Source: Adiantum capillus-veneris (taxonomy: Eukaryota > Streptophyta > Polypodiopsida > Polypodiales > Pteridaceae). Taken from it: 64,000 nucleotides of DNA. Below, piece after piece: positions 25,560 through 38,416 of the stretch (positions are counted from its first letter, which is position 1; the number at the start of each line of letters is the position of its first letter). Both the position numbers and the translations under genes were made by a program. The notes below the pieces were generated by a model. The model did no database searches, was not told the DNA's origin, and worked only from the letters and a program-made list of their open reading frames with translations. The stretch lies in contig CM043947.1 in NCBI GenBank assembly GCA_014529385.2, positions 129,544,391 through 129,608,390 on the forward strand, given 5' to 3'.

Positions 25560-26110
25560 AGCCATGCTCGAAATGAGCCATGACATCATAAGCAGCCCTT
25601 AGATAGAAAGCCTTTACCAGATACAAAACCCACATCATCACCTCAAGTACATTGGTTAAAGGGATTCACCCATAAAAAATAGACCAACTTGAGTGCCACC
25701 AGAAGCATAACTTCTACCACCAGATACGCCCTTCCCAAGTAGGATTGTTGAAGAAACCAGGCTGTTGCAGGAGCCACCCTCCAAAAAAGGACAATACCAA
25801 CTAGAGCCAAAGCAAGGGAAGCCAAGCACTCCATCACCTTGAATAAACACACACAAAAGTAAGATTGGCCGCTAGCCTTCCAAACATCAAGCTTTTGTGG
25901 GGAGCATAGCACCATCAGATACCAACAACAAGTTGAAACACCACCAAGATGAGCAGGCTGAAGAATCGGGGGGCGAAGCCCCAAATGAACTCCACAACAG
26001 ATTGGCATAAGCTCCACATTGCGAGGTTACCTCCATTCTTAGCTCTATCATCATGCTTTGGTAAGCAGTTGCAGACAACCTTCGATTGATGTGTGAAACA
26101 GTAGAAGAAA
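25560..26110 (-). pseudogene. LINE 3'-end fragment, minus strand
   Basis: The minus-strand reading of 25570-25600 (GATGTCATGGCTCATTTCGA) matches the LINE 3' UTR phrase at 20965-20990. The rest contains only an unconvincing hydrophobic open frame. It is probably the same LINE family, truncated. Confidence 0.45.
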
Positions 26111-26115
26111 AATAT

Positions 26116-26809
26116 AGGAAAAATTACCAAAATACCCCTTTAATTTGCGAAAATTCCTAAAATACTCCTCAAATTTCAAAATTTCCCAAAATGCCCTTGT
26201 ATCTATTTTGGTGATTTTTCAAGGATTTCTAATCTTTATTTCCTTTTAGACAAATGAGGTCCATTTATGAGTGCTAGGGATGTAATTTGCCACAAATTAC
26301 CTCCAAAAAAGAGAAATTTATACCTAAAAATAATGATGCAATTCATCTCCAAAGCCTACATAGCCAACTCAAAACACCATATTAGAGAGTTTGAGACATT
26401 GGAGCCAATTTGGGAATCACCAATGTCTTAAATATTTGGCCATATGGACAAATCTCATATGGCCAAATCTCAAACTATTTTTTAAGGCCAACACCGTCCA
26501 CAAGGTAGTACTTGAAGATCTATTTCAAGCCATTTTCTCAAAACTTTGGCTAAAGTGGGAATCAAGAAATTCCCAAATTCACTAATATGGTGTTTCAACT
26601 TCTAGATATGCATCTTGATTTGATAGACGACAATCATTGTTCTTATGAAAAGCTACAATTTATTTTTTTTATTTGGAGAAATTTTATCTCACAACAAGGA
26701 GTATTTTGGAAAAATTGAAAAATTTGAAGGGCATTTTGGGAATTAATGGCAAAATATTGACAGTACTTTGGGAATTTTTATAATTTGAGGGGTATGTTGG
26801 TAGTTTTCC

Positions 26810-26810
<1 letters not shown>
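26116..26810. mobile_element. MITE-like inverted-repeat element
   Basis: The ends are inverted relative to each other: AGGAAAAATTACCAAAATAC at the left and ...GGTATGTTGGTAGTTTTCCT at the right, with several further matched phrases inside (AATACCCCT / AGGGGTAT; TTTCCCAAAATGCCC / GGGCATTTTGGGAA). The interior of ~0.7 kb has no coding capacity. The repeat at 2898-3203 shares the terminus. Superfamily is undetermined because no target duplication is clear. Confidence 0.6.

Positions 26811-26814
<4 letters not shown>

Positions 26815-26844
<30 letters not shown>
26815..26844. repeat. (CT)n microsatellite
   Basis: 30 bp of CT next to the MITE end. 26845-27545 shows no gene. Confidence 0.9.
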
Positions 26845-26847
<3 letters not shown>

Positions 26848-27550
26848 GAGAACACACCACCTCATTTTCCCTCTCGTTTATTTTATATTTTGTTAAACAT
26901 TAGTCTATATGAAGATATGAAGAGATTATGGTTATGATACTCTTTTATTTTGGAAGTTCAGTTGCATCGTTAAACACAACAAAAATTTGTACTTGATTGG
27001 TGTAGATATATTTTACCAATAGCAGGTCTTGTGATTTTATCACTTGTTCCTTTTGTGAAACTTTTGCATTTTTGCAATAGTGTGGATAGTATGAGCTAGT
27101 TTCCTAAAGTCTCTCTTGCTATTGGTTTAAAGGAAAAGTAATATTTCTATAGTTGGGTTTTGCACAGATAAAGGGAATTCCTTTATGTGCGTGGGAATGC
27201 AAAATCAAAGGAGTATGGTGAGTTACTAAACTTACCCTGTGGAAGCCCTCTAATAAGTGAAGAGAAAGGTTGTTATTGCAATCTGCAATGACGTTTCCAA
27301 GGGTGTCCCTAGTGAGTAGAAGCAGTTTGAATTTTGATTTTTAAAGATTGGCTAAAGTAGGCCACATCAATCAACTTGTATTGAAGGTGTCCATGCTGAA
27401 GCTAAGTGCTGATAACTTGTGTGTGTGATGCTCGACACATAAAGCACAAGAGAAGATTGAGGAAGGTGTGAGGTGAAGACAAAGGAAGGTACTCATCTTT
27501 TCCTATGTCGAAGGAATACAAAACCTTTGTGGAAGAAGCATCCTATGCCA

Positions 27551-27551
<1 letters not shown>

Positions 27552-27590
<39 letters not shown>
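27552..27590. repeat. (CT)n microsatellite
   Basis: About 38 bp of CT in otherwise featureless sequence. Confidence 0.9.
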
Positions 27591-27592
<2 letters not shown>

Positions 27593-27810
27593 ATTGCAAA
27601 TGTTAATACTTTATCAAGCATTGGGAGCATACAAAAAAAATGAACCTCTAGGCTTTGCCTATGTTACATCAAAACTCGATAACTTTGCATGTAATCAAGC
27701 CTAGTGAGCTGACATACATCAAGTTACATCAACAAGGCGATGTGGTTATCGATTGTGTTGGACCAAGTGCAGGAGGCCGGCTTTGTTTACCTAGAACTTA
27801 GAAGAGTCCA

Positions 27811-28110
27811 TCACGGTCCATGCTTTTTCGTCCTATGGCCTCCCTCACTGTCATTCTCACGGTTGGAGCTTTTTATGCCTTCATCGTCGGCCCGACAACC
27901 CCCTTCATGCGGCTGCTTTTGCCCTTTGATCTTGTTCTTCACCTTCTCCAAAGGGCCTTCATGATGAGCAACAACAGTAGCCGCCTGGCCCTCTGCAGAG
28001 TGAGCTACTTTGTTCTCTCCATAGCCAGTTGCGTGCCTAACTCCATGCTCTCCTATAGGCACAAGGGCTCCATGATGCTTCAATTCCTCCTCTCCCTTCT
28101 TGTGCCCCAC
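27811..28110 (-). CDS. Possible dehydrin-like exon (weak)
   Basis: The minus-strand frame is Gly/His/Lys/Glu-rich, hydrophilic and lacks hydrophobic runs. It contains GPLEKVKNKIKGQKQPHEGG, which resembles one K-segment of a dehydrin (LEA group 2; consensus core KxxxxxKIKEKLPG), preceded by a Tyr-Gly phrase (HATGYGEN). There is no ATG at the start of the open region: the frame runs upstream into a (GA)n tract, so a first exon would have to be spliced on, or this is a fragment. No ordinary dehydrin S-segment is seen. The call rests on composition and one degenerate motif. Confidence 0.35.
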   Translation of the reverse strand: MGHKKGEEELKHHGALVPIGEHGVRHATGYGENKVAHSAEGQAATVVAHHEGPLEKVKNKIKGQKQPHEGGCRADDEGIKSSNRENDSEGGHRTKKHGP

Positions 28111-28120
28111 AATGTAAAGC

Positions 28121-28122
<2 letters not shown>

Positions 28123-28213
<91 letters not shown>
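28123..28213. repeat. (CT)n microsatellite
   Basis: About 90 bp of uninterrupted CT, directly upstream of the dehydrin-like open frame on the minus strand. Confidence 0.92.
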
Positions 28214-28216
<3 letters not shown>

Positions 28217-28404
28217 CAATCACCATACTTTAGCAAAATGGATAATGCCAAGACATGTCAGATTGTGATATCCAAACATTCAAAATGGGATGAATATCAA
28301 CTGCAATGTTTTGACTACAGAAGTACATATACAAAAATGGGAATTACACCTAGGTATCTTTGTGGCGGTAATCTCTTACAAGGGAATTGGAGTTCTTTTT
28401 CTCG

Positions 28405-28691
28405 GTACCACCAATTGATCTCTGCTTCTGGAGAGTAGCAAACAGTTCCTCATGCTTTTTCTTCGCCCTTAGGTGAGTTTCGAGCCTCCTCTTCGCCAAT
28501 TTAACAACTCTCTTGTCCTTTCCCACCTTCAAAAGATCAATGATACGCTTCTTGTAAGGTGTAAACCCTACAAGTTCTTGGATCAGCTTTCTCACAAAGG
28601 AGCTTCTTGTTCCAAGTTTACCCTTTCTTGAGGAAAGACAAGCAGGAGATGTGCCCCTTGTTCAAGCCGTTGCAAGGCCACTCTTTGGCAT
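28405..28691 (-). pseudogene. RPL36: Ribosomal protein eL36 pseudogene
   Basis: The minus strand reads [19 protein letters not shown], then [20 protein letters not shown] and RAKKKHEE, ending GGTEKK. This is the conserved central and C-terminal part of cytosolic large-subunit protein eL36. The N-terminal part (GLNKGHIS) lies in a different frame from the rest, and the preceding ATG frame (MPKSGLATA) hits a stop, so there is at least one frameshift. No intron separates the segments, although plant eL36 genes normally have introns, so a processed pseudogene is the likeliest explanation. The frame also runs on past the usual C-terminal Lys residues. Confidence 0.82.
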
Positions 28692-28715
28692 TGGCGGTGC
28701 CGTCGTAACTTCAAA

Positions 28716-28720
<5 letters not shown>

Positions 28721-28804
<84 letters not shown>
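28721..28804. repeat. (CT)n then (CA)n microsatellite
   Basis: About 40 bp of CT followed by about 42 bp of CA. 28805-29770 beyond it holds no recognisable gene. Confidence 0.92.
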
Positions 28805-28806
<2 letters not shown>

Positions 28807-29771
28807 CTTTGATCACATATCGACAGAGTGTTGTCTGCATTTTTTTCTTTGGCCTAGAAGGGGACAAAAAGGTGAAACAGAGAGCGGCACCACTGCAGGG
28901 AATTGAAGGGACGACCAATTGCATGTGTGCTGGTGTAGATGATTCAGGTTAGTAGATTTTTTTGTTGGGGTTTAAGCCGCAAGCTTGTTATTCGGTGAAG
29001 ATCCAAGCAGGATAGGATGCAATAGCCGCAAGCTTGTGAGGCCAAGCATGCCACTTTTGATGCAAGCAATGCACAATCAAGACAATGCTCTCTTCTCTCT
29101 CACACACTCGCTTGCAAGGAGTAGCAAGGAGGTAGGCACTGTGTCATGTGCAAAAAATGGCAAACGTGGAGAGAACAGAGTGGGGATGCGCTATTGAAAG
29201 TGAAGGTTGAGGTTCACCATGGATCTCCTGGCTCTACAACGACACGTCTATGCATTGATCGTGAGGAGAGCATGGGATTGAGGACTCCATGGAAACTTGT
29301 TTAGAGGAAAAGGAACCTATGAAAACAAAGTAAGACCGAGCAGGTACTAGTAGTGGGACCAGATTCCAAATCGAAACTCAACTTTCTTGATAGCCCTCTT
29401 GTCACAATGAGTGCCCACTTACTTATGCACCAATAAAAAGATTGTACTTTTTGGAAAAAGAATCTATTTTTCATTAACAAAAAAGGCAGCATCACTAAGG
29501 CCTCACCCCTTTGGGACAAGCTGAAAATACTTTAATCTATCACCTCAAGTGTCAACGCTGAAAGAACTTCTCAAAATGAAAAGGTGACTCGTGAGAGTTG
29601 TGGAGCCACCCATTATAGTAAGTCTTTATCTTTATCATTTAACCTCTAAGGATTTCAACGTTTCATGTTTTCAAAGGCATCCCAAAATCCTTTCCTCGGT
29701 AGTAAAAGCGTTCACTTCATATTTCAAAACTCAAGAACTATCCATCATTAAATTTACACACTCTTCATTTA

Positions 29772-30148
29772 AATGAGTGCCCAGTATCTTATTACAATCA
29801 ATCACCATTTTTGGACTATCAAAGAATGCTTGAAAATACAACTCAATCTTTTTTCTATTTTAACCAAGAAAAATAGAAGGCATCTCTATAGCCTTTGCCC
29901 TTTGGATAGGCCAACAAAGACCTCCTATATTCACAATTTCAACCCCTTTTTAGTCCTTGTTTCTTTTGAAAACGTACCGTGTGGGAGCGCTTTTACACCC
30001 TTGCCTCATCATAAGTGCCCAATATCACCTGTATCCAATCACAAAATTTCTTACTTCAAAAAATGTTTGAAAATACAACTCAACTTTTTCCTATTTTAGC
30101 TAGCAAAAAAGAGAAAGCATCTCTATAGCCTTTGCCCTTTGGGCAAGC
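29772..30148. repeat. Diverged direct repeat, period about 235 bp
   Basis: Two units (about 29772-29914 and 30007-30148) share GTGCCCA(G/A)TATC, a TTGAAAATACAACTCAA phrase and CATCTCTATAGCCTTTGCCC in the same order. No coding capacity is apparent. Confidence 0.8.
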
Positions 30149-30616
30149 AAAAAACAATCACGTTGAGGGGATGGCAATTAATAATTAAAGATTTATAAAA
30201 GAAACAACGTTTCAGATCTACTCGTAACTTCTTCTTTATTAAATTAGATTATACGAAAAGACAATTTTGTATGAAACACACAAAATAGTGAGACGTGGAA
30301 GGGAAGGCAAAAGTGTTTTCTTAATAAAATCAGACAATTTTGTATGAAACACACACGCAGAGCGATGGGAATCGTGGAAAAGAAGAGAGAAATGGTTCGT
30401 GCACAAAAATTAGCAGGCGATGATTATGGGGCGAAGACACTCAATTATCTCTCGCTGGTTTTGAAGATTTGCACAAAGTTGAAAGCAAACATGGGCTTCT
30501 TAGTTGGTCATTTACCTTGCGCAGCACAACAGAAGCGAGCAAGAAACCTTTGCCCAAACCCTTAAAAAACACTGCATGGAGCTCCTTGACTACAAACAAG
30601 TAGCCAAAAAATTTAT

Positions 30617-30620
<4 letters not shown>

Positions 30621-30661
<41 letters not shown>
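30621..30661. repeat. (CT)n microsatellite
   Basis: About 40 bp of CT. The open frames crossing it are low-complexity artefacts. Confidence 0.9.
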
Positions 30662-30664
<3 letters not shown>

Positions 30665-30906
30665 CTGTCAGGTCCCTTGCCTTCATGAGAAACTTCTTGG
30701 TGAGTCTCACATGGCAGACGGTGAGCCACCAGCAAAAAAAATGGCAACGCAGGCTCAAAGAACACATGCTCTCACACATACACGTGTAGACAGCATCAAC
30801 ATGGAGCGACAACATGGGATCGGAGCAAACATATGCAAAGGAATGGAGGTCGTAAAAGAGCTACAGGAGTTCGTCTCTCTCTTTCTCTGTCAACTTCTTG
30901 CAGAAG

Positions 30907-30907
<1 letters not shown>

Positions 30908-30964
<57 letters not shown>
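30908..30964. repeat. (CT)n microsatellite flanked by GCGC
   Basis: About 55 bp of CT flanked by GCGCG and TTGCGCG, giving it inverted GCGC ends. The interval 31000-34140 is otherwise without a supportable gene; it is AT-rich intergenic DNA with short CT and TG tracts (32832, 33412). Confidence 0.88.
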
Positions 30965-30966
<2 letters not shown>

Positions 30967-33900
30967 CGCGAAATAAATTCCTTGCCTTCCATACATATTT
31001 AAAGTAGCAAAAGGTGTGTTATGATAAGAAACGCTTGACTCTTACATACTTTCCCTCCCAAGAAGAGATCGTTCTTGTAGAACCCAATTTTCTAGGGTGC
31101 TTGAACTAATTTGCAGATTTTTTTAGGAATCGATGCCCGCACACGTATTAGAAACTTTTATTGGCATTGCCTTTGCCTTTCGAGAGAAAGGGAGTGTTAA
31201 TGCTGACTTTTTAGAGTCTGTGTAAACCAGGATTTCTTTTAATGATGTATTCCTTGCAAAGTTTCCATTCGTTGGACTTAGGTGGTGAAACTCCTCTTGA
31301 GCATGTTCCTAGCTACCCATAACAGTTCTACCTCTTATTACCATCCTCAATGCATTGAACGAGAAAAAAATGACTTTAAAGTTCGATCCACGACTCTCTC
31401 ACTAAAACTATAAAAAGTTACCAAGAATACTATGAGTATATAGGACAATGTATTAAACCCCCTTCCCCCCTCAACTCGAACCCATGATGTCACTGTTGAG
31501 AGTCTATCACCTTAACCACTTCGTTTGTGCGTGTTTTTTGAGAGTAGGGGAGACATGTTCTTGATAAATTCGGGTTAGTTCGGAAAATTTGGGCCGATTG
31601 GTAAATTCAATCGGCATCGCAAGATCTACGATCCGCGATGCCTTTGCTCACCCAATTTAAAATTGGCCATTGATCCCCTCCTAAAAAAGCCCGTGTGAGA
31701 TAGTGATGATGGTATATACCCTCCAAAAGAGTAAACAAATACTCAATTTGGCGGGGGGGCCGAGGGCAGGGGGCACGGGCGTGCTATGTCTCTTTGTGCT
31801 TAATGGCATCACCAGGGGGAGTCAATTTGCTACTTTAAATCGAACCCCTATGAAAGCATATTGCTAAATAATTAAGAAGTTTTTGGAGCTATTACAAATG
31901 AGATGCTCCAAAAATTTCATGTAGGGAAAAATAAAGTCAATCATGAATCTCTGATGAAGTGAAAAGCTCAAGAAGAAGCCACAAAAAGAGCTCACCTAGC
32001 TAAGCAGTGCCGCTTCTATGTCAATTGCCTACAACATGTAGTTATAGGAGAGTCATATCCTTTGCTAATAGTAGAATCCCAAGTATACTATACTCGCACA
32101 CTCTCATTGCACTATCAGACTCTGAGGCTGATGTCGATGTCATTTGTTACGAAGCTTATGTGCAATCAAGTCCGAAACATAAAACTAAAGTTGTTGCCTC
32201 TAATTTGCAATCACAACCAACCACATTCAATTTTGTAGTAGTAACCCCACTAAGATAACTCAACACCTTGCTAATACACAATATAGATGGGTTATCAAAA
32301 CATCTCCAAGAGCCTTCCATTGTAGTTCACACTATCTCTCATTGTAGTTTACTCTATTGCTCCATGACAAATTCAACCTTAAGCTAAGGTTTGGATAGCT
32401 ATTTTGGAAAGGTCACACCAATTAGATTCTATTATTTGTTCTGCAATATTCAGTAGGATTAAGTCCAAGTTGCAATCCTAACACAGGTTTCACATGAGAG
32501 TCTAGAGTTGGATCGCTTATACCAAAAGGTGGGCGAGTATTAAATCCCAAGTCATTATGTTGGATTAACTAGTACTCTTCCAATTTATTCTTGCACCTAT
32601 TGTTAGTCGTTTCCATCCTTTTTGTGTGCTATGGTAGCTTCACTAGTGTTGAGTGCCGACTTTTTTGCATTCATGCAGGTGAACACACTCTCTGCCTAGT
32701 TATGTATGTGCCAAGCCATAGAGATATATCCATGTGAACAATGTGGTATGGAAGATCTAGCTAGCCTTATAAGAGGTAGAAAAATAAGCATATGACACCT
32801 AATACGCTATGAGGATATGATAGCTAGATGCTCTCTCTCTCTCTTGGCTCTACTTCTGAACACTATATACACATTTTTATGGTGAACTAATCAAAATTCT
32901 TTATAGCATTACTCTCTTGTGCATTGAGTCCTAATTAAGCTCTAGCCTAATCTTTCTCTACCCATGTTTAAGCCAAGAATGCTACATTAACCTACTCTCC
33001 GTAATAATCTACACCAACAAGTGGAATTAGACTCTAGTAAAGATTAGTATTCCCTAATCTAATTAGGTCCTAGGCATCAGCACAGTCCCCCCATGCTAGA
33101 TTACATTAATTTTATCTCAATTATCCATTGTGATCGCTAATCAATCCTTCTTGCATTCTATTGTGGCACTAGCATTAAATCCCCTTTGATTTCTTGCTTT
33201 AATGTCAATTACCAATGAAATATGTACCATTGTGGTGCCACTACCCACACTGATTTGATTAGGAAGAAGGATTTCACACCTTGTAGATGCCTCAAGTGGT
33301 GATTGATACCATTTTAGCATTATTAATTAGGCCATTTTCTAGATTTTTGGTGAAAATTTTTCTTGATTACTCTTTAAAATAAAATCACATTTCAATACTT
33401 GAGAGAGGGAGAGTGTGTGTGTGTGTGTAGATATCTGTACACAACAACTTTAATCTCTAAGGTTTTAAACTCTACATTCGGAGGTGATTAGAACCCTTAA
33501 TTACATTGTTCAAATTAGTTGTAGGTGTGTGTGTGCACGCGCATGTGTGTGCATGCACACTTGAGTGTGGGAGCCACCCCGTGCAAAGAGGACAAAGGCT
33601 TAGTTGGACTTTTTGGGTTGAATTCCAACTACCTCCAATTGAGCTCGTAAACATAGTTGGAATATGCCACCACCAAGGTGGCCTATCAACTGCATGCATC
33701 AATCGGATCTAGATGGACAATCCCCAAATGGTTGAAGATTGAACGATGTCGGGGGATTTTATGTTCACGAAATGAGCCCGGTCAGCATCGGGTTGCTTGC
33801 TGTGGGAAACGGTGAGAGAAAGAAGCACATCACAAGAGATTATAGCACAAAAGAACACCTTGTATACCTTGAATTGAATTACTTAAATGAATTAAAATCT

Positions 33901-34259
33901 GAATATAAAGAAAAACTAGATCACAATAGGCAACAAGTGCTCTTGAACCCGCCAAGACTGTGAACGGAAGCATGAAGGCCGAAGCTTTTGACTAAGGGGA
34001 GCACAAGTGAAGGTGCACTTCCTTTCTCCCATCTTTGCTCTTACCCTTTATTCCCTTCCCTTGCTCTTCTTGACTACCTTCACGAGCACAAGCTACGCCT
34101 CCTTTGGTTCGGCCTTTCTTGAACTCTAAAGTACCTCTCAGAAATAAATGTAATCACGATCAGGTAATTACGTCAATAACTTTAGTATTTACACAAAAAA
34201 ATTACGTGATCACGTTAATTCTTAATGTGACTTTGATTATGACCTGCAAAACCTATAGA

Positions 34260-34400
34260 GCCGGTTAGCCCTCTGGGTTTTCCATTTTTCCCTGCAGGGC
34301 CCGCCGGGCTTTGTTATATTCCTGACGGGCCCGCCGGGTATATGTAATAGCCAAGCGGGCCCGTCGAGAAAATGAAAAATCCTAGCGGGAATAATTATAT
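34260..34400. repeat. GC-rich GGGCCCG repeat cluster
   Basis: Three phrases of the type GGGCCCG(C/T)CG occur within 140 bp (near 34298, 34328 and 34357). The last, AGCGGGCCCGTCGAGAAAAT, matches the repeat at 53795-53840 in the same orientation. The GC-rich phrases stand out from AT-rich surroundings. Confidence 0.6.
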
Positions 34401-34808
34401 ATAGTAAACAGTGTGCTAATCGCGGTCTTTTAGCTAGGCAAATCCTTGGGGAGTGTATCCGAGTGCCGAATATAGTCATCTCCTTGTGAATTGACCTAAG
34501 GTTACAGAGTCCCAGGTCCTTTTTTTGGGATGAATGTGATTCTTAATTCGGTAATCACTTCTAAAAAATTTTGATTCGTTTATCAACATAAAGGTACAAA
34601 ACCAAAACAACTCAAAATTTGGAGAATCATGCTCATTGTGAAGAAGCCATTGGTCCAAATGAGGGTTGTAATTGGTTTTAGAAGATGAGCATATGTAAAT
34701 GACGAGTCGATAGCCAAGGGTCGGATGTCCTATACTAGTGTAGCGGGTTTATAAAGATCGTTGAAGTATTGCATTTGAGTTGGTTTACACTTGTCACTCC
34801 ACAATATA

Positions 34809-34841
34809 CATTAGGAAATTTCGGAGGTCATTTGGAGGGCC
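34809..34841 (+). repeat. Left terminal inverted repeat, copy 2
   Basis: CATTAGGAAATTTCGGAGG...GGAGGGCC. It pairs with 46567-46599 with one mismatch (G/A at position 15). Confidence 0.93.
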
Positions 34842-35008
34842 TTCTAAGAAAATGTATTTTTTGCACTCTCTCTCTAGAAAAAATGGCAAATAAAAGAGCT
34901 GGGTCTTTCATAGTAAAACTTCAAAAAGTGTACTTTAAGTAGATTCCTTACTCTTCTGAACATTCGTTCGTAGTGATTGAGGGATAATCCTCTTTTCAGT
35001 TGCATTGA

Positions 35009-37859
35009 ATGAACAACGTCAATATGGAGGGAATGAGGCTAACATGGAGGGACGAATCCGCAGCCGCTATTCACTTTCCATTAAACCTGCACATTTGGCT
35101 AATGGCGCACTCCTCAAATGGCACAAATGTTACCCAGAAACGAGCCAAATATCACCTTCACATTGATTTGGACAATGAGTACCAACCATTGATTAAGCGC
35201 AGTAAAACAAACACACATATACCTCCCGCTTCCATAGACACGCTCAGAGCTCAAGGAGCTAAACACATAGATATCTGGACGAGAGGCTCTCTCTACCCTA
35301 AGAATCCAATAACTAATGTGTCTCCACCGTTTGTCAATCCTACAAGCTTATTGACCTTTGCTGGTGATGGAGAAAAGGGCCTTCTGGGTTATTGTAAATC
35401 ACTTACAAGAGAAGCTGAAACTTACAAGAGCATTCTCCAAGCTCAACAATGTGAGATTGTTCGCCTTTCACATTTACATTCTACAGATCAGGTTACCATT
35501 TTGCAACATAAAACAGAGGTACAAGAACTGAAAGGAAAGGTGAGAAGTTGTCAAATGAAGGACACCATCTTGGGTGGTCGTATCCGAAAGAAGAAATTGC
35601 GCAATCTTGAAACATCGCAGGTTGCATCAGGAGGTCTCAAGAAAAGAATTCGAGCATTAAGGTGATGCTTCTTGGTTGGCTACATTGTCTTAGTTAAGTA
35701 ATCTTTTTGTTTTTTCTTGTTATGCATTGTTTTCATGTGCCTAAATAGTGTTAGTGAAGCAAATTTTCTGTTATTTACTTATGCATTGTCTTCATGTAGA
35801 GATTCAATCTATCCTGCCAAGGAAAACATTGACCCCAAAGCCAATATAGGAAAGAGATTGAAGCCACTTATAAGTAGAAGCCTGGCAGCAGATATAGTAC
35901 ATGACAAGAAGTTTAAGGTTCTACAAAGAAATGTAGTGGACCGCTTTATTTCAGAGAACTCAGTGCCTGCAAAAGAGATACAAGGCACACTTGATTCACT
36001 TGGTGTAAGCAAAAGAGGATATTCGGCTATCCAAAAGTCTGTCTCATCCATCTTTGTTAGGAAGGGTATAAAATCCAAACTTCTACCATCAGCCTCAAGT
36101 GTTTGGAAAGAGAGGCTTCAGCTTAACGAGGCACAGGGAGACTATCTTGGACAGCCCTTTCATATTAAAGCAACTTACAGTGGCCATGGAGCGAACATGG
36201 CATATGATGAGTTCAACAATATTTTTATGGACCTGCGGATACTACAGAACAGAATGGTGGAGTTTTACAACATCACATTTGAAGAGTCACGTGGGCTATT
36301 ACATTTTGTGTTAAAACTGGATGAGTGTGAGCTTGTTAAAGAGAAAAAGCTAGAGCGTGTTACTATTACTTTAATGAATAGAGCCCTCTCAAAATGTCCC
36401 AGTGATGATCCTTTATATTTTAGTGTTCAATCAGAATCTAACATATGGTGGCTTGGTGTGTTTGAGGTAAGCGATATTCTCAAGTAAGCTCAAATGTTCA
36501 GATCTACTTAAGTCTCATTTATTTTGTGTTACAGGTAAAGAAAGAAGATCATGAGATTCTATATTGGGTGTTCCATCGAACTAATATTCCGGAGGTGATT
36601 GATCGACAGACTAACCAGGGAGAGGTACTACGTCTAGATGGAAGGGGAGACTTTCAAGTTTAGTGGCATCTTGCAGGTGACCTTAAAACATTAAAGTGCA
36701 TGTATAATTGTGGAATGGGTGCAATGGCAAAGTCACCGTGTTTGTTCTGCATGGAGCCTGCAAAGGTCATGGACCCAAAGTGGTGGAGAAAAGCTCCAAC
36801 ACGTCACATTGAGGATCCTGCTTTTCGACCCGTTTTGAAAATACCACTTGTGAATGTCCACATTTGTACAATGCATGCCCTTTGTAGAATTGTGGAGAAA
36901 TTGGTCTACTTATACATCGGGTTTGCTTGGAAGATTAAGAACTCCGCAGAACGACAAGTAGCCCTGCAGTGCTTGGAAATGGTACTGTCGGATATGGGGC
37001 TTCATGGTGGCAATGTGAAAATCCAGCGGGATGAAAAGAGATCAACTGCTGAGAAGGATGTCCCATGCAAACCATCCATCGGTGGGGTGAAGGCACGGAG
37101 GTTTTTATCTAAGCCCCAAGGTACAAGAGATCCAAAGCTAACAAAACATGGAAAAATATATAACACATCTTATGTTAGCAAGGTAGAGTATCAGAGCTGG
37201 AAAAAGCTACATATTGCAGTCAAAGACCACGAACCAACTACTCGTAACGCGAAGGCTGAGGTTTGGCGATCAATAGACATCCTATTTTTGATGTGCGACA
37301 AAGATGACTGGTCACAAGGTGATATGAACAAGTTCAAGGAAAATCTCAACCTTCTGAAAAAATCATTCAAGACAGCATGGACAGACACCCAGATTACTCA
37401 CTACATGGTATTATAATGTATTTCTTTCTCTCTTATGTGCAAATATGTGACTGTAAAACATTCTAACTAATCTGTTTTCATATGCAGCACATCATCTTCA
37501 ATCATTTGCCATATTTTATACAGAAGTATGGGAACCCGGCAATATGGAATACCCAAGGGATGGAAAAGTCTCATTACATGGCGAGAAATGCTTATTTCAG
37601 GCACACACGACATGGTGGCTCTCGAATCAAGGCTAACAGTTTGAGAGAACTATTTGAATGGTTCTATCGTAGAATCATTCATCGAATGCAGGCTAAAGAA
37701 GTCTTGGCAAATTCAGCAACATCACAAGCCATCAGACATTTACAACAACAAAAAGCTAAAAGATCAATGGCATACAACAACTCGGGAGCTCGTGAAAGTC
37801 AACGAAGGTGGAGAGAGACAATGGTGTATGTGAATCACAAGTGGAGAAAGATACTCTGA
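35009..37859 (+). CDS. Gene A: candidate DDE/RNase-H-fold transposase (one premature stop)
   Basis: Four exons: 35009-35661, 35800-36466, 36535-37407 and 37488-37859. All introns are GT–AG and the phases agree, giving 854 codons. The N-terminal part includes a helical segment (ILQAQQCEIVRLSHLHSTDQ) and a basic patch. The later part has the landmarks of a transposase-type RNase H fold: LKLDECEL (Asp ~392), AGD (Asp ~489), CMYNCGMG then SPCLFC (two Cys pairs, ~495-512), HICTMHALCRIVEKLV, and GMEKSH (Glu ~757) followed by a basic RHTRHGGSR. It would be the recombinase acting on the CATTAGG ends. Codon 483 is TAG (36661) where copy 1 has CAG, so this copy is broken by a single substitution unless read through. 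The superfamily is not identified; catalytic residues are inferred by position and motif only. Confidence 0.72.
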
Positions 37860-37922
37860 GTGGATGACATTGTACAAAATTTATGTAATACATGATCTTA
37901 TACAATTGCTACTTGAAGTGTA

Positions 37923-38377
37923 TCAAGATTTTGCAGGTTCAATTTTGTTTTTTGGCACGTCACCCTTGTAACGAATCATGAGATGTTTGCCATACTCTAA
38001 AAGTTCATCTGGGTTTTGTCTACCAAGAGCTAGTGCCATTGCTGTGTAGGTGTAGTAATACGCTGCCCGACCACCTGTATAGCCTGGGCAGTAGCCAAAA
38101 CAATCTCTAGCAAACACTTTGTCCACAAGAATGACTTTATCTGCACTTTTGGGCAGCACCGGTCCACCCAAGAAGCGTGATAGTGTCTTGAATGTGTAAG
38201 TTTCTATTGAACCCTCTTGTGACATGGAATTGTGAAAAACTACTATCGGCGACTCGCAAAGCTTTGAAAGGTACTGTTTTAGGGCCGCATCCCTTCCTCG
38301 ATACTCTCTTGTCCGGCGCCGAAGGAAGTCATCCTTGTCAGCAATCCAAGACTGCACATACAATGTCAGAAATGACA

Positions 38378-38416
<39 letters not shown>

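Noticed and set aside
30344-30565. 73-aa Lys/Arg-rich frame as a small gene
   Set aside because: No recognisable motif, and it is followed by microsatellite-dominated frames; not enough to support a CDS.
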